Made by a program: the position numbers and the translations under genes. From assembly GCF_025152405.1 (NCBI RefSeq), contig NZ_CP102292.1, positions 992,001-1,056,000 on the forward strand: DNA of 64,000 bases, written 5' to 3'. Origin of the DNA: [Ruminococcus] lactaris ATCC 29176 (GTDB taxonomy: Bacteria > Bacillota > Clostridia > Lachnospirales > Lachnospiraceae). This document shows, in pieces, positions 1 to 9,358 of this stretch; within the stretch, counting starts at the first letter, position 1; the number at the start of each line of letters is the position of its first letter. Below the pieces are notes generated by a model. The model did not search any database. It had not been told where the DNA came from and worked only from the letters and a program-made list of their open reading frames with translations.

Positions 1-174
1 CTTTTATCTTACTATTTTCCTGCTCTTGCTTTTTCTTCGTGATGTGTAGGTAGATTTCTTTTGTGATTTTGCTGTCAGCGTGACCGAGCCTGCGTGAGAT
101 TGTATCCACATCAACTTCCTGTTCCAGTAGCAGAGATGCGTGGTTGTGAATACTGTCATAATCAGAATTATGGA
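1..174 (-). pseudogene. C-terminal remnant of a tyrosine recombinase (integrase), cut by the window edge
   Basis: On the minus strand the frame reads HNHASLLLEQEVDVDTISRR, then LGHADSKITKEIYLHITKKK. This is the C-terminal catalytic block of phage or Tn916-type tyrosine integrases: the HxxR-like helix, LGH, then the Tyr-bearing segment (Y in KEIYLHI). The block usually begins with a LRHTHASLLLE-like segment. Here the residues before it (SDYDSIHN) do not fit and no start codon is near, so the piece looks truncated at its 5' side and continues beyond position 1. It is probably a leftover of a departed mobile element. A second integrase scrap lies at about 3123. Confidence 0.65.
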
Positions 175-238
175 GTATAGCGTATGTAAAGTAAAAGGCA
201 ATGGATCAGAAATGGTTCATTGCCCTTTATGCAGGCTT

Positions 239-697
239 CTATAGCCGTAATCCTTTAATATCTTTAATACGTGATAAGATTGTATTGCAGCTGCAGCTGA
301 TAACGCCGGGAAGTGTATCAATAACTGTGTGCAGGAAGTGTTCCATTTCATCACTTGATGAAGCAACGGCATGTACATGCAGTTTGTCTCTTCCTGTGAC
401 ACGGTAAATCTGCGTGACGGTATCATTATTATATAATATATCTGTCACCTGCGACAGATGGTCTGGTTTTGTCTCGATTTCAAAATAGCATGAAACAGCA
501 CCACTGATCTTTTGAGGGTTTATTATAGTTGTATATTCTTCAATTATGCCTTTTTTCTCCAGAGCCTGAATCCGGGCTTTTACTGCCACTCTGGAAATAC
601 CGGTTTCTTTACCGATATCAGAGTAGGAAATACGTGCATTTTCTATAAGCAACTGGATGATCTTCTGATCCAGTTCATCTAAACCGTTCAGGTACAT
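239..697 (-). CDS. Lrp/AsnC family transcriptional regulator
   Basis: A 152-residue protein of the usual Lrp/AsnC length. Residues 5-60 form the N-terminal winged helix-turn-helix (LDELDQKIIQLLIENARISY through SRVAVKARIQALEKKGII). Residues 65-150 form the RAM ligand-binding, oligomerization fold, with the typical ending about HTVIDTLPGV followed by a short Cys-containing tail. A strong AGGAGG site precedes the ATG. It is divergent from the MATE exporter across a 212-bp gap, so it may regulate that gene; this is inferred from position only. Lrp proteins commonly sense an amino acid, but the ligand is not readable here. Confidence 0.9.
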   Translation of the reverse strand: MYLNGLDELDQKIIQLLIENARISYSDIGKETGISRVAVKARIQALEKKGIIEEYTTIINPQKISGAVSCYFEIETKPDHLSQVTDILYNNDTVTQIYRVTGRDKLHVHAVASSSDEMEHFLHTVIDTLPGVISCSCNTILSRIKDIKGLRL

Positions 698-915
698 AAG
701 TGTCCCTCCTGTAAAATAATATCCTCCGGATAGTAATTTTTCTTAAATATCATATCATTTATGTTGCTGAAAGTAAACTCTGGCTTGACTTAGCGGCTGT
801 AACTATATATAATTGTTTCGCAATGTAATTTGAGACTTGCGTTTTGAATACATGGGATAAATTCCGGTGAAGGAAAGAATAAGTGAAATTATAAAGGCTG
901 TGGAGGAATATGATA

Positions 916-2259
916 ATGTCAAAAGATGAATATTTGATCACAGATACACCTCTTAAAGCATTGACAGTTTTTGCAATGCCAATGATTTTGGGCAGTTTTT
1001 TTCAGCAAATATACAATATGGCTGACTCTATCATCGTCGGCCAATTTGTTGGCTCCTCTGCACTTGCAGCTGTCGGGGCCTGTGCAGCACTGACCAATGT
1101 TTTCATTTGTGTGGCACTGGGGGCCGGTGTCGGTGCCGGTGTGCTCGTGAGCCGCTATTTCGGTGCCAGGGAATATGGAAAAATGAAGACCATCGTGTCA
1201 ACGTCCTTGTTTAGCTTTTTAATTCTAAGCATAGTCCTTGGTGTTTTTGGCTTTTGCTTTTCCCATTCGATGATGAGGATATTACAAACCCCTGGTGATA
1301 TACTGAATGATGCAGTGTTATATCTGCGGGTCTATTTTGTGGGCTTTCCATTTCTGTTTATGTATAACATTCTTTCCAACATGTTCACTTCCATTGGTGA
1401 ATCAAAAATCCCACTGGGACTCTTGGTATTCTCGTCAATCTTAAATATTTTTATGGATATTTGGATGGTGGCCGGACTTGGTCTCGGTGTGTTTGGTGCA
1501 GCCCTTGCGACTCTTATAGCACAGGGGATTTCTGCGGTGTTTTCACTTTTTCTTTTCCTCAGCCGGATGCGTCGATATAAAAGTCGCTTTGATTGGTTTG
1601 ACAGGCAGAAGTTATATTCCATGCTTCAAATTGCTGTCCCTTCGGTTCTTCAGCAGTCTACAGTGTCTATCGGTATGATGATCGTACAGGCTGTTGTAAA
1701 TCCTTTCGGTACACAGGCACTTGCGGGGTATGCGGCGACGATGCGGGTAGAGAATGTTTTTTCATTGATTTTTGTATCCATTGGCAATGCGGTTTCCCCA
1801 TATGTTTCCCAGAATCTTGGTGCAAAGAAAATTGAACGGATCAAAAAAGGATATCACGCTGCACTGGTGTTAGATGTATGTTTTGCAGTTCTTGCTTTTA
1901 TAGTTATTGAAACATTGCATACTCAGATTTCCTCGTTATTCCTTGGTAAAGATGGAACTGCCCTGGCTTATCAGGTAGCCGAGGGTTATATGAGATGGAT
2001 CGGTTACTTCTTCATCTTTATGGGAATCAAAATGGCAACCGATGGGGTTCTTCGTGGTCTTGGAATCATGCGTCCGTTCCTTATTGCAAATATGGTGAAT
2101 CTGGCAATCCGCCTGTCGGTTGCTTTGATTTGTGCACCGCGTTTTGGTATTGTATTTGTCTGGCTTGCTGTACCGGCAGGTTGGCTTGCAAATTTTTTAA
2201 TATCCTATGTGGCTCTTCGGAGATCATGGCAGACTGATAAAGAGGTGCAATCCCGATAG
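916..2259 (+). CDS. MATE family multidrug/metabolite efflux transporter
   Basis: About 447 residues with the twelve hydrophobic helices of the MATE (NorM/DinF) superfamily. It opens with TPLKALTVFAMPMILGSFFQ and QIYNMADSIIVGQFVG, the conserved first-helix segments of the clostridial MATE group, and repeats the fold in the second half (LQIAVPSVLQQSTVSIGMM). These integral membrane antiporters use Na+ or H+ to expel cationic compounds; the substrate cannot be predicted. An ATG at 910 lies only 2 nt after the GGAGGA at 902-907, whereas the ATG at 916 has proper spacing, so 916 is the preferred start. It is divergent from the Lrp regulator. Confidence 0.93.
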   Translation: MSKDEYLITDTPLKALTVFAMPMILGSFFQQIYNMADSIIVGQFVGSSALAAVGACAALTNVFICVALGAGVGAGVLVSRYFGAREYGKMKTIVSTSLFSFLILSIVLGVFGFCFSHSMMRILQTPGDILNDAVLYLRVYFVGFPFLFMYNILSNMFTSIGESKIPLGLLVFSSILNIFMDIWMVAGLGLGVFGAALATLIAQGISAVFSLFLFLSRMRRYKSRFDWFDRQKLYSMLQIAVPSVLQQSTVSIGMMIVQAVVNPFGTQALAGYAATMRVENVFSLIFVSIGNAVSPYVSQNLGAKKIERIKKGYHAALVLDVCFAVLAFIVIETLHTQISSLFLGKDGTALAYQVAEGYMRWIGYFFIFMGIKMATDGVLRGLGIMRPFLIANMVNLAIRLSVALICAPRFGIVFVWLAVPAGWLANFLISYVALRRSWQTDKEVQSR

Positions 2260-2291
2260 CCTAAATTAATTTAAAAGGAGAAATTTATAGT

Positions 2292-2973
2292 ATGAACGAC
2301 AAATGTGTGGTATTGAATGCAAAGAAAATGAATTTTGATGGAAAGTTGGATTTTTCCGTTTTATCTTCTGATGTTACAGTATATGATGATACTGGCATGC
2401 GGAAATCATGACAATTTTACCAGAAATCTTCAGATTCCGCATGTTGAGGTAAACGGAAAAACACTTGGTGTTATAGGTGCAGGACACATTGGCAGAAAAG
2501 TTATCCAGATCGCACAGGCTTTGGATATGAACATACTTGTATATACAAGGACACCGAGAGAGGATGAGAAGGGGATCCACTATGTATCGCTTGAGGAATT
2601 ACTCAAGAATAGTGATTATATTTCTATGCACTGTCCATTGACGGAAAGTACAAAACATATGATAAACAAAGAGTCTTTATCACTTATGAAACCCTCAGCA
2701 TTTATCATTAATACTTCAAGAGGTGCACTTATTGATGAGACTGCTCTTATAGAAGCATTGGAAAATGGTACGATTGCAGGAGCCGGACTTGATGTTCAGG
2801 AAACTGAACCACCTGAAGAGAACAGCCCTCTTTATACTATGGATCAAGTCCTCTTGACGCCACATATGGGCTGGAAAGGACTTGAGACAAGACAGCGGTT
2901 GGTTTCTATTCTGGCGGATAATATAAAGCAGTTTATGGAAGGGAATCCGATCAATGTTGTATCAGGTCTATAG
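2292..2973 (+). pseudogene. D-isomer-specific 2-hydroxyacid dehydrogenase (hydroxypyruvate reductase-like) with internal deletion
   Basis: The gene starts well at 2292 after AAGGAG and reads MNDKCVVLNAKKMNFDGKLD, then a segment ending VTVYDDT, the normal N-terminus of the family. It then hits a stop at about 2409. The rest continues in another frame from about 2395: VEVNGKTLGVIGAGHIGRKV (Rossmann GxGxxG), NTSRGALIDE (catalytic Arg), the DVQETEPPEE segment (Glu) and LLTPHMGW (catalytic His), ending normally at 2973. About 70 central residues are missing compared with the family's usual 310-330 length, so a deletion plus frame change has removed the substrate-domain core. A shorter in-frame protein could be made from an internal ATG but would lack the catalytic domain's first half. 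Confidence 0.75.
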
Positions 2974-3122
2974 GATCTGGCAGTAAAGTGAGGGTATAAC
3001 TTCTGGGTTTGCAGAGTGAAAAAATATAATTATAATCAATAAGTCAGTGCTTTGATATCTTCTTCCGATACAGCGGGAATAACATAAACAATAGAATTCA
3101 TAAGAAGAACGCTACAATCCAT

Positions 3123-3340
3123 ATTCTGAAAACACGGAAAACAGAAAGCAGTGTGCGTAAGATATTCTTACCGAAGAGTGTCGCAAATATGCTGGTAGAC
3201 TGGAAAGCTGAGCAGGATGAAATGAAAGAAATCCCGGGTGACGAATATATGGACTATAATCTCCCACCGATTGTATCTCACAGTTTTCGTCATAACAGTG
3301 TAACTTATAAGTTGAAACTGAATGGTGGAGATCATTCAAA
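3123..3340 (+). pseudogene. Fragment of a tyrosine recombinase (integrase)
   Basis: The plus frame reads RKTESSVRKIFLPKSVANML, and further on VSHSFRHNSVTYKLKLNGGD. This matches the central and box II (HSxRH) region of integrases that usually read TKSSVRKVYLPKTVA and FHSLRHSSITYKLKL. It breaks off after NGGD, where the sequence joins the ABC-ATPase scrap that runs on the opposite strand. There is no start or end, so it is a dead fragment. Confidence 0.6.
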
Positions 3341-3795
3341 AGAGCCTGTGCAATACCGATTCTTCGGAGCATCCCACCAGAATATGTTTTGAGTTTTTTA
3401 TTTTTGACATCCTTCAAGTCAACCAATTCCAACAATTCCTCTACCCTTCCTTTTGCATAATCTCTCGGAAGTGCTTTCAGAGTCGCCATATAATTCAAAA
3501 AACGAACTGCGGTAAAATCTCCATAATATCCAAAATCCTGTGGCAAGTATCCCAATAACCGGCGATATTCTGTGCCCATATCCGATATACGGATATTATC
3601 ACAGGTAATGCTTCCGTTTGTCGGCTGTAAAATTCCGCAAATCAACCGCATTAATGTTGTTTTTCCTGCTCCATTTTCCCCCAACAAACCATAGACTCCA
3701 TTTGTAAATGTAAATGTAAATGTAAATGTAAATGTAAATGTGAATGTGAATCCTCTGACTGCATCTTTCTCCCTATCCCTTTTTTGTACATCCAC
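3331..3795 (-). pseudogene. ABC transporter ATP-binding protein fragment with an expanded Phe-Thr repeat
   Basis: On the minus strand a GTG-initiated frame contains GVYGLLGENGAGKTTLMRLI (Walker A), LGYLPQDFGYYGDFTAV (Q-loop region) and KTYSGGMLRRIGIAQALL (signature), then loses homology at about 3331, before Walker B. The 5' side is also clipped: the residues before KDAVRGF come from the antisense of the neighbouring transposase scrap. Between AVRG and NGVYG are eight Phe-Thr pairs encoded by a hexanucleotide repeat, where relatives have one or two. It resembles ATPases of ABC-2-type exporters. Lacking Walker B and the H-loop, it cannot be functional. Confidence 0.7.
3703..3750. repeat. Hexanucleotide tandem repeat, eight units
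   Basis: Six perfect TGTAAA units followed by two TGTGAA units. On the minus strand they encode eight consecutive Phe-Thr pairs in the ABC-ATPase fragment. The unit length keeps the reading frame whatever the copy number. Confidence 0.95.
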
Positions 3796-4260
3796 CAGCT
3801 TTATCCAATGCTCAAAGCACTTCTGCTCCAGCGTATTTTCTCAATTCCGGCTGACACGCTCCTGATTGTGTTCTTGAAATACTCTCAGGAACTGCGTGAC
3901 TTCTGTGGCTTTGATGTTGTACCAGATGGTTCAAAATTCACTCGCTTTAAACAGGATTTCTTATTGGACTTACAATCTATGTTCGATCATCTTGTTGATC
4001 TGACCGAACCGATCTGCCAAAAACTGAATCCGGCTCTTGCTGACATGACAATCTTCGATACCTCCGGCATTGAAGCATGGGTTATGGAAAATAATCCAAA
4101 ATACGCAAACCGTATTATCAAACAGTTAAAGGCTTTTGCAAAGGCAAACAACCTTGATAAAAGCTATGATCCTTATAAGGCTGCCTATGGCTCCATGCCT
4201 ACGCATGCTGCTTCGAATCAGGCAATCCAACAGATGTACATCAACGGTCACTTCTGTTAA
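3784..4260 (+). pseudogene. N-terminal part of a DUF772-type (IS5/IS1182-like) transposase
   Basis: The frame opens with YPMLKALLLQRIFSIPADT and KYSQELRDFCGFDVVPDGSK, the DUF772 N-terminal domain of IS5/IS1182-group transposases. It runs into MTIFDTSGIEAWVMENNP, where the first catalytic Asp region of such enzymes lies. It stops after QMYINGHFC, where complete relatives continue for another 200-300 residues. The start is also fused to the antisense of the ABC fragment. It is therefore a broken insertion-sequence scrap without visible terminal repeats. Confidence 0.7.
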
Positions 4261-4293
4261 GTCGGTCAGAAACTCCGGATAAGATAAGCAGAT

Positions 4294-4347
4294 CCCCGGA
4301 GGAGTCCGGGGAGAGAAAGCGTATGCTCAGCAGGTTACACAACCTGC
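4294..4347. other. Two adjacent hairpins in the gap after the transposase scrap
   Basis: CCCCGGA-ggag-TCCGGGG at about 4294-4311 and GCAGGTT-acac-AACCTGC at about 4330-4347 can each form a tight stem. Neither is followed by a clear T-run, so a terminator role is uncertain. The rest of 4261-4471 shows nothing further except a possible -10 (TATACT) near 4410. Confidence 0.45.
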
Positions 4348-4471
4348 AAAAAGAAATTTCACATTTTGTTGCACACGCAGATAGTGATAGCTTTCTTTAT
4401 GGCAGGATGTTATACTAAAGAAAATCAAAGGTGTTTCCTGAAAGAGCATAAGTTACTCGGAAAGGGAAAAT

Positions 4472-4882
4472 ATGGAATATGAGAAAGTGGAATTGCTGGG
4501 ACTGAAGGATACGTTGGAACATTTACTGGATTTTATCTGGAAAATGGAGACGAGTCCACCGTATTTTTATGGGATTTTTGACAGGATGAAGAATAATATC
4601 GAATTATTCTTATGCGTGCAAGCAGAGGATGTGGAGTATCTGCTTGAGATCCTGGACAGGGACTGGAAAGAGGCAAATCGGAAACTGATCGGGATCCAGT
4701 ATTATGATGTCCGGGAAAATAATCCTTCAGTTGACCTGGAAGAGTGCTTTTATCTCTCAGGTATGATCGCAGAGATGAGCCGGTTCTTTGAACGGAATGA
4801 AAGAAAGAGGCGGGAGAAAGCACTGTATCAGAGATGGAGAGAAGAAAGAGAGGATGAGGAGAATGCCATCATTTTTGGATGA
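4472..4882 (+). CDS. Conserved-looking hypothetical protein
   Basis: A 136-residue soluble acidic protein with no signal peptide or membrane helix. The C-terminal third is strongly charged and probably helical (FFERNERKRREKALYQRWRE). I do not recognise the family. Its 3' end overlaps the Nudix gene start by 20 nt, so the two are likely co-translated. A purine-rich GGAAAGGG site lies before the ATG. Confidence 0.7.
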   Translation: MEYEKVELLGLKDTLEHLLDFIWKMETSPPYFYGIFDRMKNNIELFLCVQAEDVEYLLEILDRDWKEANRKLIGIQYYDVRENNPSVDLEECFYLSGMIAEMSRFFERNERKRREKALYQRWREEREDEENAIIFG

Positions 4883-5594
4883 TATTTCCAGCTTTTACGG
4901 AACAGGTGAGAAGAATGAAAAAGGACAGACGCTGGAAGAATTTCTGAAGGAGTATGATCCGTATCAGTATAAAAATCCCTGTGCGACGACGGATATGGTC
5001 TTATTTTCTTATGCAGGTGAAAAGCCGGATACGGATGCATTAAAAGTACTTCTGGTCTGCAGGAAGAATCATCCAAGTATCGGATATTGGGCATTGCCCG
5101 GCGGATTTGTGGAATTGTATGAGAATCTGGAAGATACGGCACGAAGGGAACTGGAGGAGGAGACCGGGGTGAAAGGACTTCCGGTGGAGCAGTTTGCCTG
5201 TTATGGAGATTATCAGAGAGATCCGAGGGCAAGAGTGATAACGACAGCTTATTTTTCCCTGGTGAATGAAAAAGAAGTGCGGGTAAAAGCAGGGGATGAT
5301 GCAGCGGATGCGGCATGGTTTACTGTGAAATTAAAAAAAGGGGAATCGAGGGATGTCACGACGGATGCAGCGGTGATAAAAAAAGAAGATTTTTCACTGG
5401 AACTGGAAAATGAGGATCGAGGGCTGAAGATCGGGGCGGTGATCTGCAAAGAAGAGCGGCAGGGGCTGGTAAGAGAACGGAAATATAAAGTAAAAGAAGG
5501 CGGGATGGTCGCAGTAGATCATGCAGCGATCATTACGCAGGCATTGGAAGTGGTTCGGCAGAGGATCCGAAAAAATTCTTGTACTTGTGGATAG
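4863..5594 (+). CDS. Nudix hydrolase family protein
   Basis: About 243 residues from the ATG at 4863, which follows GAGGATGAGGAG; upstream in-frame starts lack a good ribosome site. A complete Nudix box (GX5EX7REUXEEXGU) is present as GFVELYENLEDTARRELEEE followed by TGV, at about residues 82-104. The proteins hydrolyse nucleoside diphosphates linked to another group using Mg2+ bound by the box glutamates; the substrate is not evident. The roughly 60-residue C-terminal extension beyond the core is not recognised. It overlaps the upstream hypothetical gene and lies 57 nt before glnS. Confidence 0.88.
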   Translation: MPSFLDDISSFYGTGEKNEKGQTLEEFLKEYDPYQYKNPCATTDMVLFSYAGEKPDTDALKVLLVCRKNHPSIGYWALPGGFVELYENLEDTARRELEEETGVKGLPVEQFACYGDYQRDPRARVITTAYFSLVNEKEVRVKAGDDAADAAWFTVKLKKGESRDVTTDAAVIKKEDFSLELENEDRGLKIGAVICKEERQGLVRERKYKVKEGGMVAVDHAAIITQALEVVRQRIRKNSCTCG

Positions 5595-5650
5595 AACGGT
5601 TTTGTGATAAGATATTCTTCATGAATGTTATAGGTTATTAGGAGGATAAG

Positions 5651-7318
5651 ATGGAGAACGAAGCTGTTTCAAAGAATTTTATAGAGCAGGAAATAGATAA
5701 AGATCTGGCAGAAGGCGTTTACGATCACGTATGTACGCGTTTCCCGCCGGAACCGAACGGATATCTGCATATCGGACATGCAAAATCAATTCTTTTGAAT
5801 TATGGTCTTGCACAGAAGTATGGCGGAACGTTCCATATGCGTTTTGATGATACAAATCCTACAAAGGAAAAGACGGAGTTCGTTGAGTCTATTAAGGAAG
5901 ATATCCAGTGGCTTGGGGCAGACTGGGGAGAGCATCTGTATTTTGCGTCAGATTATTTTGACCAGATGTACGAGTGTGCTGTAAAACTGATCAAAAAGGG
6001 AAAAGCATTCGTATGTGACCTGACAGCAGAGCAGATGAGAGAATATCGTGGAACTCTGACAGAGCCTGGAAAAGAGAGTCCATACCGTAACCGCTCTGTA
6101 GAAGAGAACCTTGAATTATTTGAAAATATGCGTGCGGGAAAATATCAGGATGGAGAAAAGGTTCTCCGTGCAAAGATTGATATGGCATCACCGAATATCA
6201 ATATGCGTGATCCGATCCTTTATCGAGTAGCCCGCATGACGCATCATAATACGGGAGATAAATGGTGCATTTATCCGATGTATGATTTTGCACATCCGAT
6301 CGAGGATGCAATCGAGGGAATTACTCATTCTATCTGTACCCTGGAGTTTGAGGATCACAGACCGTTGTATGACTGGGTCGTAAGAGAGTGTGAATTCGAG
6401 AATCCTCCAAGGCAGATCGAGTTCGCAAAGTTATATCTGACAAATGTTGTAACTGGAAAGCGTTATATTAAGAAACTGGTAGAAGACGGAATCGTAGACG
6501 GATGGGATGATCCACGGCTGGTTTCTATTGCAGCTCTGAGAAGACGTGGTTTTACTTCGGAATCTATCAAAATGTTTATTGAATTATGTGGAGTATCCAA
6601 GAGCCAGAGTTCTGTAGATTATGCGATGCTTGAGTATTGTATCCGTGAGGATCTGAAGATGAAGCGTCCACGTATGATGGCAGTGCTTGATCCGATTAAA
6701 CTGGTAATCGACAATTATCCGGAAGGACAGGTTGAGTATCTGGATGTTGCGAACAATCTTGAGAACGAAGAACTGGGACAGAGAAAAGTTCCGTTCTGTC
6801 GTGAACTTTATATTGAGCGGGAAGATTTTATGGAAGAGCCGCCGAAGAAGTATTTCCGTCTGTTCCCGGGAAATGAAGTTCGTCTGATGCATGCATATTT
6901 TGTTAAGTGTGAGAGCTTTGTGAAAGATGAAAACGGCAATATAACGGAAATTCACTGCACGTATGACCCGGAGACAAAAGCAGGAAGCGGATTCACAGGA
7001 CGTAAAGTAAAGGGAACGATCCACTGGGTTCCGGCACCTTATGCACAGAAAGCAGAGGTAAGACTTTATGAGAATCTTGTAGATGAGGAAAAAGGTGTAT
7101 ACAATAAAGAAGACGGTTCACTGAATCTGAATCCGAATTCACTTACTGTAATAAAGGATGCGTATGTAGAACCAAGTTTTGCAGATGCAAAGGCTTATGA
7201 CAGTTTCCAGTTTGTAAGAAATGGATATTTCTGCATCGATGCGAAGGATTCTACGGCAGAATATCCGGTATTTAACAGGATTGTTTCACTGAAGAGTTCA
7301 TTTAAACTTCCAAAATAA
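5651..7318 (+). CDS. glnS: Glutaminyl-tRNA synthetase
   Basis: A 555-residue class I synthetase of normal length that charges tRNA-Gln with glutamine in the cytosol. Visible are the HIGH motif ([16 protein letters not shown], residues about 35-50), the family segment [18 protein letters not shown] at about 175-190, [18 protein letters not shown], and the C-terminal anticodon-binding beta barrels. The KMSKS loop expected about 20 residues before GWDDPR reads [12 protein letters not shown] instead of the enteric VMSKRKL. AGGAGG precedes the ATG. It is followed by a strong terminator at 7333-7376. No T-box leader is visible in the short upstream gap. Confidence 0.97.
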   Translation: MENEAVSKNFIEQEIDKDLAEGVYDHVCTRFPPEPNGYLHIGHAKSILLNYGLAQKYGGTFHMRFDDTNPTKEKTEFVESIKEDIQWLGADWGEHLYFASDYFDQMYECAVKLIKKGKAFVCDLTAEQMREYRGTLTEPGKESPYRNRSVEENLELFENMRAGKYQDGEKVLRAKIDMASPNINMRDPILYRVARMTHHNTGDKWCIYPMYDFAHPIEDAIEGITHSICTLEFEDHRPLYDWVVRECEFENPPRQIEFAKLYLTNVVTGKRYIKKLVEDGIVDGWDDPRLVSIAALRRRGFTSESIKMFIELCGVSKSQSSVDYAMLEYCIREDLKMKRPRMMAVLDPIKLVIDNYPEGQVEYLDVANNLENEELGQRKVPFCRELYIEREDFMEEPPKKYFRLFPGNEVRLMHAYFVKCESFVKDENGNITEIHCTYDPETKAGSGFTGRKVKGTIHWVPAPYAQKAEVRLYENLVDEEKGVYNKEDGSLNLNPNSLTVIKDAYVEPSFADAKAYDSFQFVRNGYFCIDAKDSTAEYPVFNRIVSLKSSFKLPK

Positions 7319-7332
7319 ATAAAAAGAGTAGA

Positions 7333-7382
7333 AAACAGCCCTGCCGAGCCGGTGAACCGGAACAGCAGGGCTGTTTGATATT
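7333..7382 (+). terminator. Rho-independent-type terminator after glnS
   Basis: A 12-bp stem AAACAGCCCTGC / GCAGGGCTGTTT (7333-7344 with 7365-7376), with a smaller inner CCGG hairpin in the loop. It serves glnS and, read the other way, could also serve the convergent small gene. Confidence 0.85.
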
Positions 7383-7444
7383 GTGGGGAAATGGTAAATA
7401 GTTTCGTGAACCTTTTAAACCATGGTGGCAAAGAATCTTATCTG

Positions 7445-7666
7445 TCAGTTCCCTTCCTGAGTCTCTTTGGTAAGGGAGACATATCCACGATCAGAGACCG
7501 GTTTCAGATCTCCGTCAAGACTAAAATCTTCTGTAAAATCAGTTTCTTCATTTTCCAGAGATTCCATATCCTGCTTGGTTGAAGACTTGCAAAAGTATGC
7601 AAGAATAAAACCGATAAAAGAACCAATGGCTGCAAGTGTCAAAAATACTTTAAATCCCTTTTTCAA
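7445..7666 (-). CDS. Small single-pass membrane protein
   Basis: Read from the TTG at 7666 it is a 73-residue protein beginning (M)KKGFKVFLTLAAIGSFIGFI, a basic start followed by one membrane helix, then an acidic cytosolic or external tail. This start is chosen because AGGAGA lies exactly 8 nt upstream (7675-7680). The upstream ATG at 7729 has no ribosome site. The family is not recognised. It converges with glnS and is divergent from purA. Confidence 0.65.
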   Translation of the reverse strand: MKKGFKVFLTLAAIGSFIGFILAYFCKSSTKQDMESLENEETDFTEDFSLDGDLKPVSDRGYVSLTKETQEGN

Positions 7667-7789
7667 TTCCGGGGTCTCCTTTCTGATGAGATAATCTGCT
7701 TTATGACCTGTAATCAGGCTGATTTTCATTTTAATACTTTTTCAGAGGGATTACAATAAGAGGAAATGTAAAAAAAAGAGAAATAATAT

Positions 7790-7818
7790 TTTACATCCCT
7801 GCAAAAGTATAGTATAAT
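7790..7818 (+). promoter_or_regulatory. Sigma-A type promoter for purA
   Basis: TTTACA (7790-7795) and TATAAT (7813-7818) are separated by 17 bp, with TG-poor but AT-rich context, 71 nt before the purA start. Confidence 0.75.
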
Positions 7819-7888
7819 TCATAAGGTGGTAGAATTTATAAGTACCGCTCATAAATATTGACAAGCGACATACGCAGGAGGGTTTGAA

Positions 7889-9169
7889 ATGGTAAAAGCA
7901 GTAGTTGGTGCGAACTGGGGCGATGAAGGAAAGGGCAAAATTACAGATATGCTCGCCAGAGAGGCTGATATTATTGTTCGTTTTCAGGGTGGTGCGAATG
8001 CAGGCCATACGATTGTGAATGATTACGGGAAATTTGCACTGCATACACTGCCGTCAGGAGTTTTCTATGGTCATACGACCAGCATCATTGGAAATGGTGT
8101 GGCACTGGATGTTCCGCGTCTTTTCGCAGAAGTACAGTCTGTTGTAGAAAAGGGCGTTCCGATGCCGAAGATTCTTGTATCCGACAGAGCACAGATGGTA
8201 ATGTCTTATCATAAGAATTTTGACGCATATGAGGAGGAAAGACTTGGAGGAAAGTCATTCGGCTCTACAAAGTCCGGTATTGCTCCGTTTTATTCAGATA
8301 AGTATGCAAAGATCGGATTTCAGGTAAGTGAGCTGTTTGATGAGGAACTTTTGAAGGAAAAAGTTGTACGTGTGGCAGAGCAGAAGAATGTACTGCTTGA
8401 GCATTTATATCACAAACCGCTGATCAATCCTGATGAGTTATATAACGAACTGATGGAATACAAAAAAATGGTGGAGCCATATGTAGCGAATGTATCTCTG
8501 TTCCTCCATGAGGCACTGAAAGAAGGAAAGACGATCTTACTTGAAGGACAACTGGGATCTATGAAAGATCCGGATCATGGAATTTACCCGATGGTTACAT
8601 CTTCTTCCACACTGGCCGGATATGGTGCAATCGGTGCAGGAATCCCGCCATATGAGATCAAGCAGATTGTTACAGTCTGCAAGGCATACTCCAGTGCTGT
8701 AGGTGCAGGTGCATTTGTAAGTGAGATCTTTGGTGATGAGGCGGACGAGCTGAGAAGACGCGGCGGTGACGGCGGAGAGTTCGGTGCTACAACAGGACGT
8801 CCGAGAAGAATGGGATGGTTTGACTGTGTTGCATCCAAGTATGGCTGCAGAATGCAGGGAGCAACAGACGTAGCATTTACGGTACTTGATGTACTTGGTT
8901 ACCTGGATGAGATTCCGGTTTGTGTAGGTTATGAAATTGACGGAGAGGTTACAAAAGAATTTCCGGTGACACATCTTCTTGAGAAAGCAAAACCAGTGTA
9001 TAAGGTTCTTCCAGGATGGAAAGAAGATATCCGCGGTATTAAAAAGTATGAAGATCTTCCGGAAAACTGCCGTAAATATATTGAATTCATTGAGAAAGAG
9101 ATTGAATATCCGATCACGATGATCAGTAACGGACCGGGAAGAGATGACATTATTTACCGTAATAAATAA
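7889..9169 (+). CDS. purA: Adenylosuccinate synthetase
   Basis: A 426-residue enzyme that joins IMP and aspartate using GTP, the first committed step from IMP to AMP. The N-terminus has the GDEGKGK phosphate loop (VGANWGDEGKGKITDMLARE), then the IMP-site RFQGGANAGHTIV. Later are the FGSTKSGIAPFYSDK segment and the C-terminal GATTGRPRRMGWFDCVA active-site region. A strong AGGAGG lies 8 nt before the ATG. It is a single-gene unit with its own promoter at 7790-7818 and terminator at 9210-9250. The length is normal and no key motif is missing. Confidence 0.97.
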   Translation: MVKAVVGANWGDEGKGKITDMLAREADIIVRFQGGANAGHTIVNDYGKFALHTLPSGVFYGHTTSIIGNGVALDVPRLFAEVQSVVEKGVPMPKILVSDRAQMVMSYHKNFDAYEEERLGGKSFGSTKSGIAPFYSDKYAKIGFQVSELFDEELLKEKVVRVAEQKNVLLEHLYHKPLINPDELYNELMEYKKMVEPYVANVSLFLHEALKEGKTILLEGQLGSMKDPDHGIYPMVTSSSTLAGYGAIGAGIPPYEIKQIVTVCKAYSSAVGAGAFVSEIFGDEADELRRRGGDGGEFGATTGRPRRMGWFDCVASKYGCRMQGATDVAFTVLDVLGYLDEIPVCVGYEIDGEVTKEFPVTHLLEKAKPVYKVLPGWKEDIRGIKKYEDLPENCRKYIEFIEKEIEYPITMISNGPGRDDIIYRNK

Positions 9170-9209
9170 GAATTTCTATAACAAAAAGCATATGAATCTA
9201 TAATAAAAG

Positions 9210-9251
9210 CAGGGAATATCTGTGCCGGAGAGCAGAGATATTCCCTGTTTT
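9210..9251 (+). terminator. Terminator after purA
   Basis: Stem CAGGGAATATCT / AGATATTCCCTG (9210-9221 with 9236-9247), followed by TTTT. Confidence 0.85.
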
Positions 9252-9358
9252 AACTTTTATCTAACATTATTTGAATCATATTTTAATAGAGAGTGAAATA
9301 TAATATAAAGCCGGGGATTTGAATTTGATCCGGCAATCTGATAAGAGGAGGTAGACCG

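Noticed and set aside
5595..5650. T-box leader before glnS
   Set aside because: The gap is only 56 bases and has no T-box consensus or specifier hairpin.
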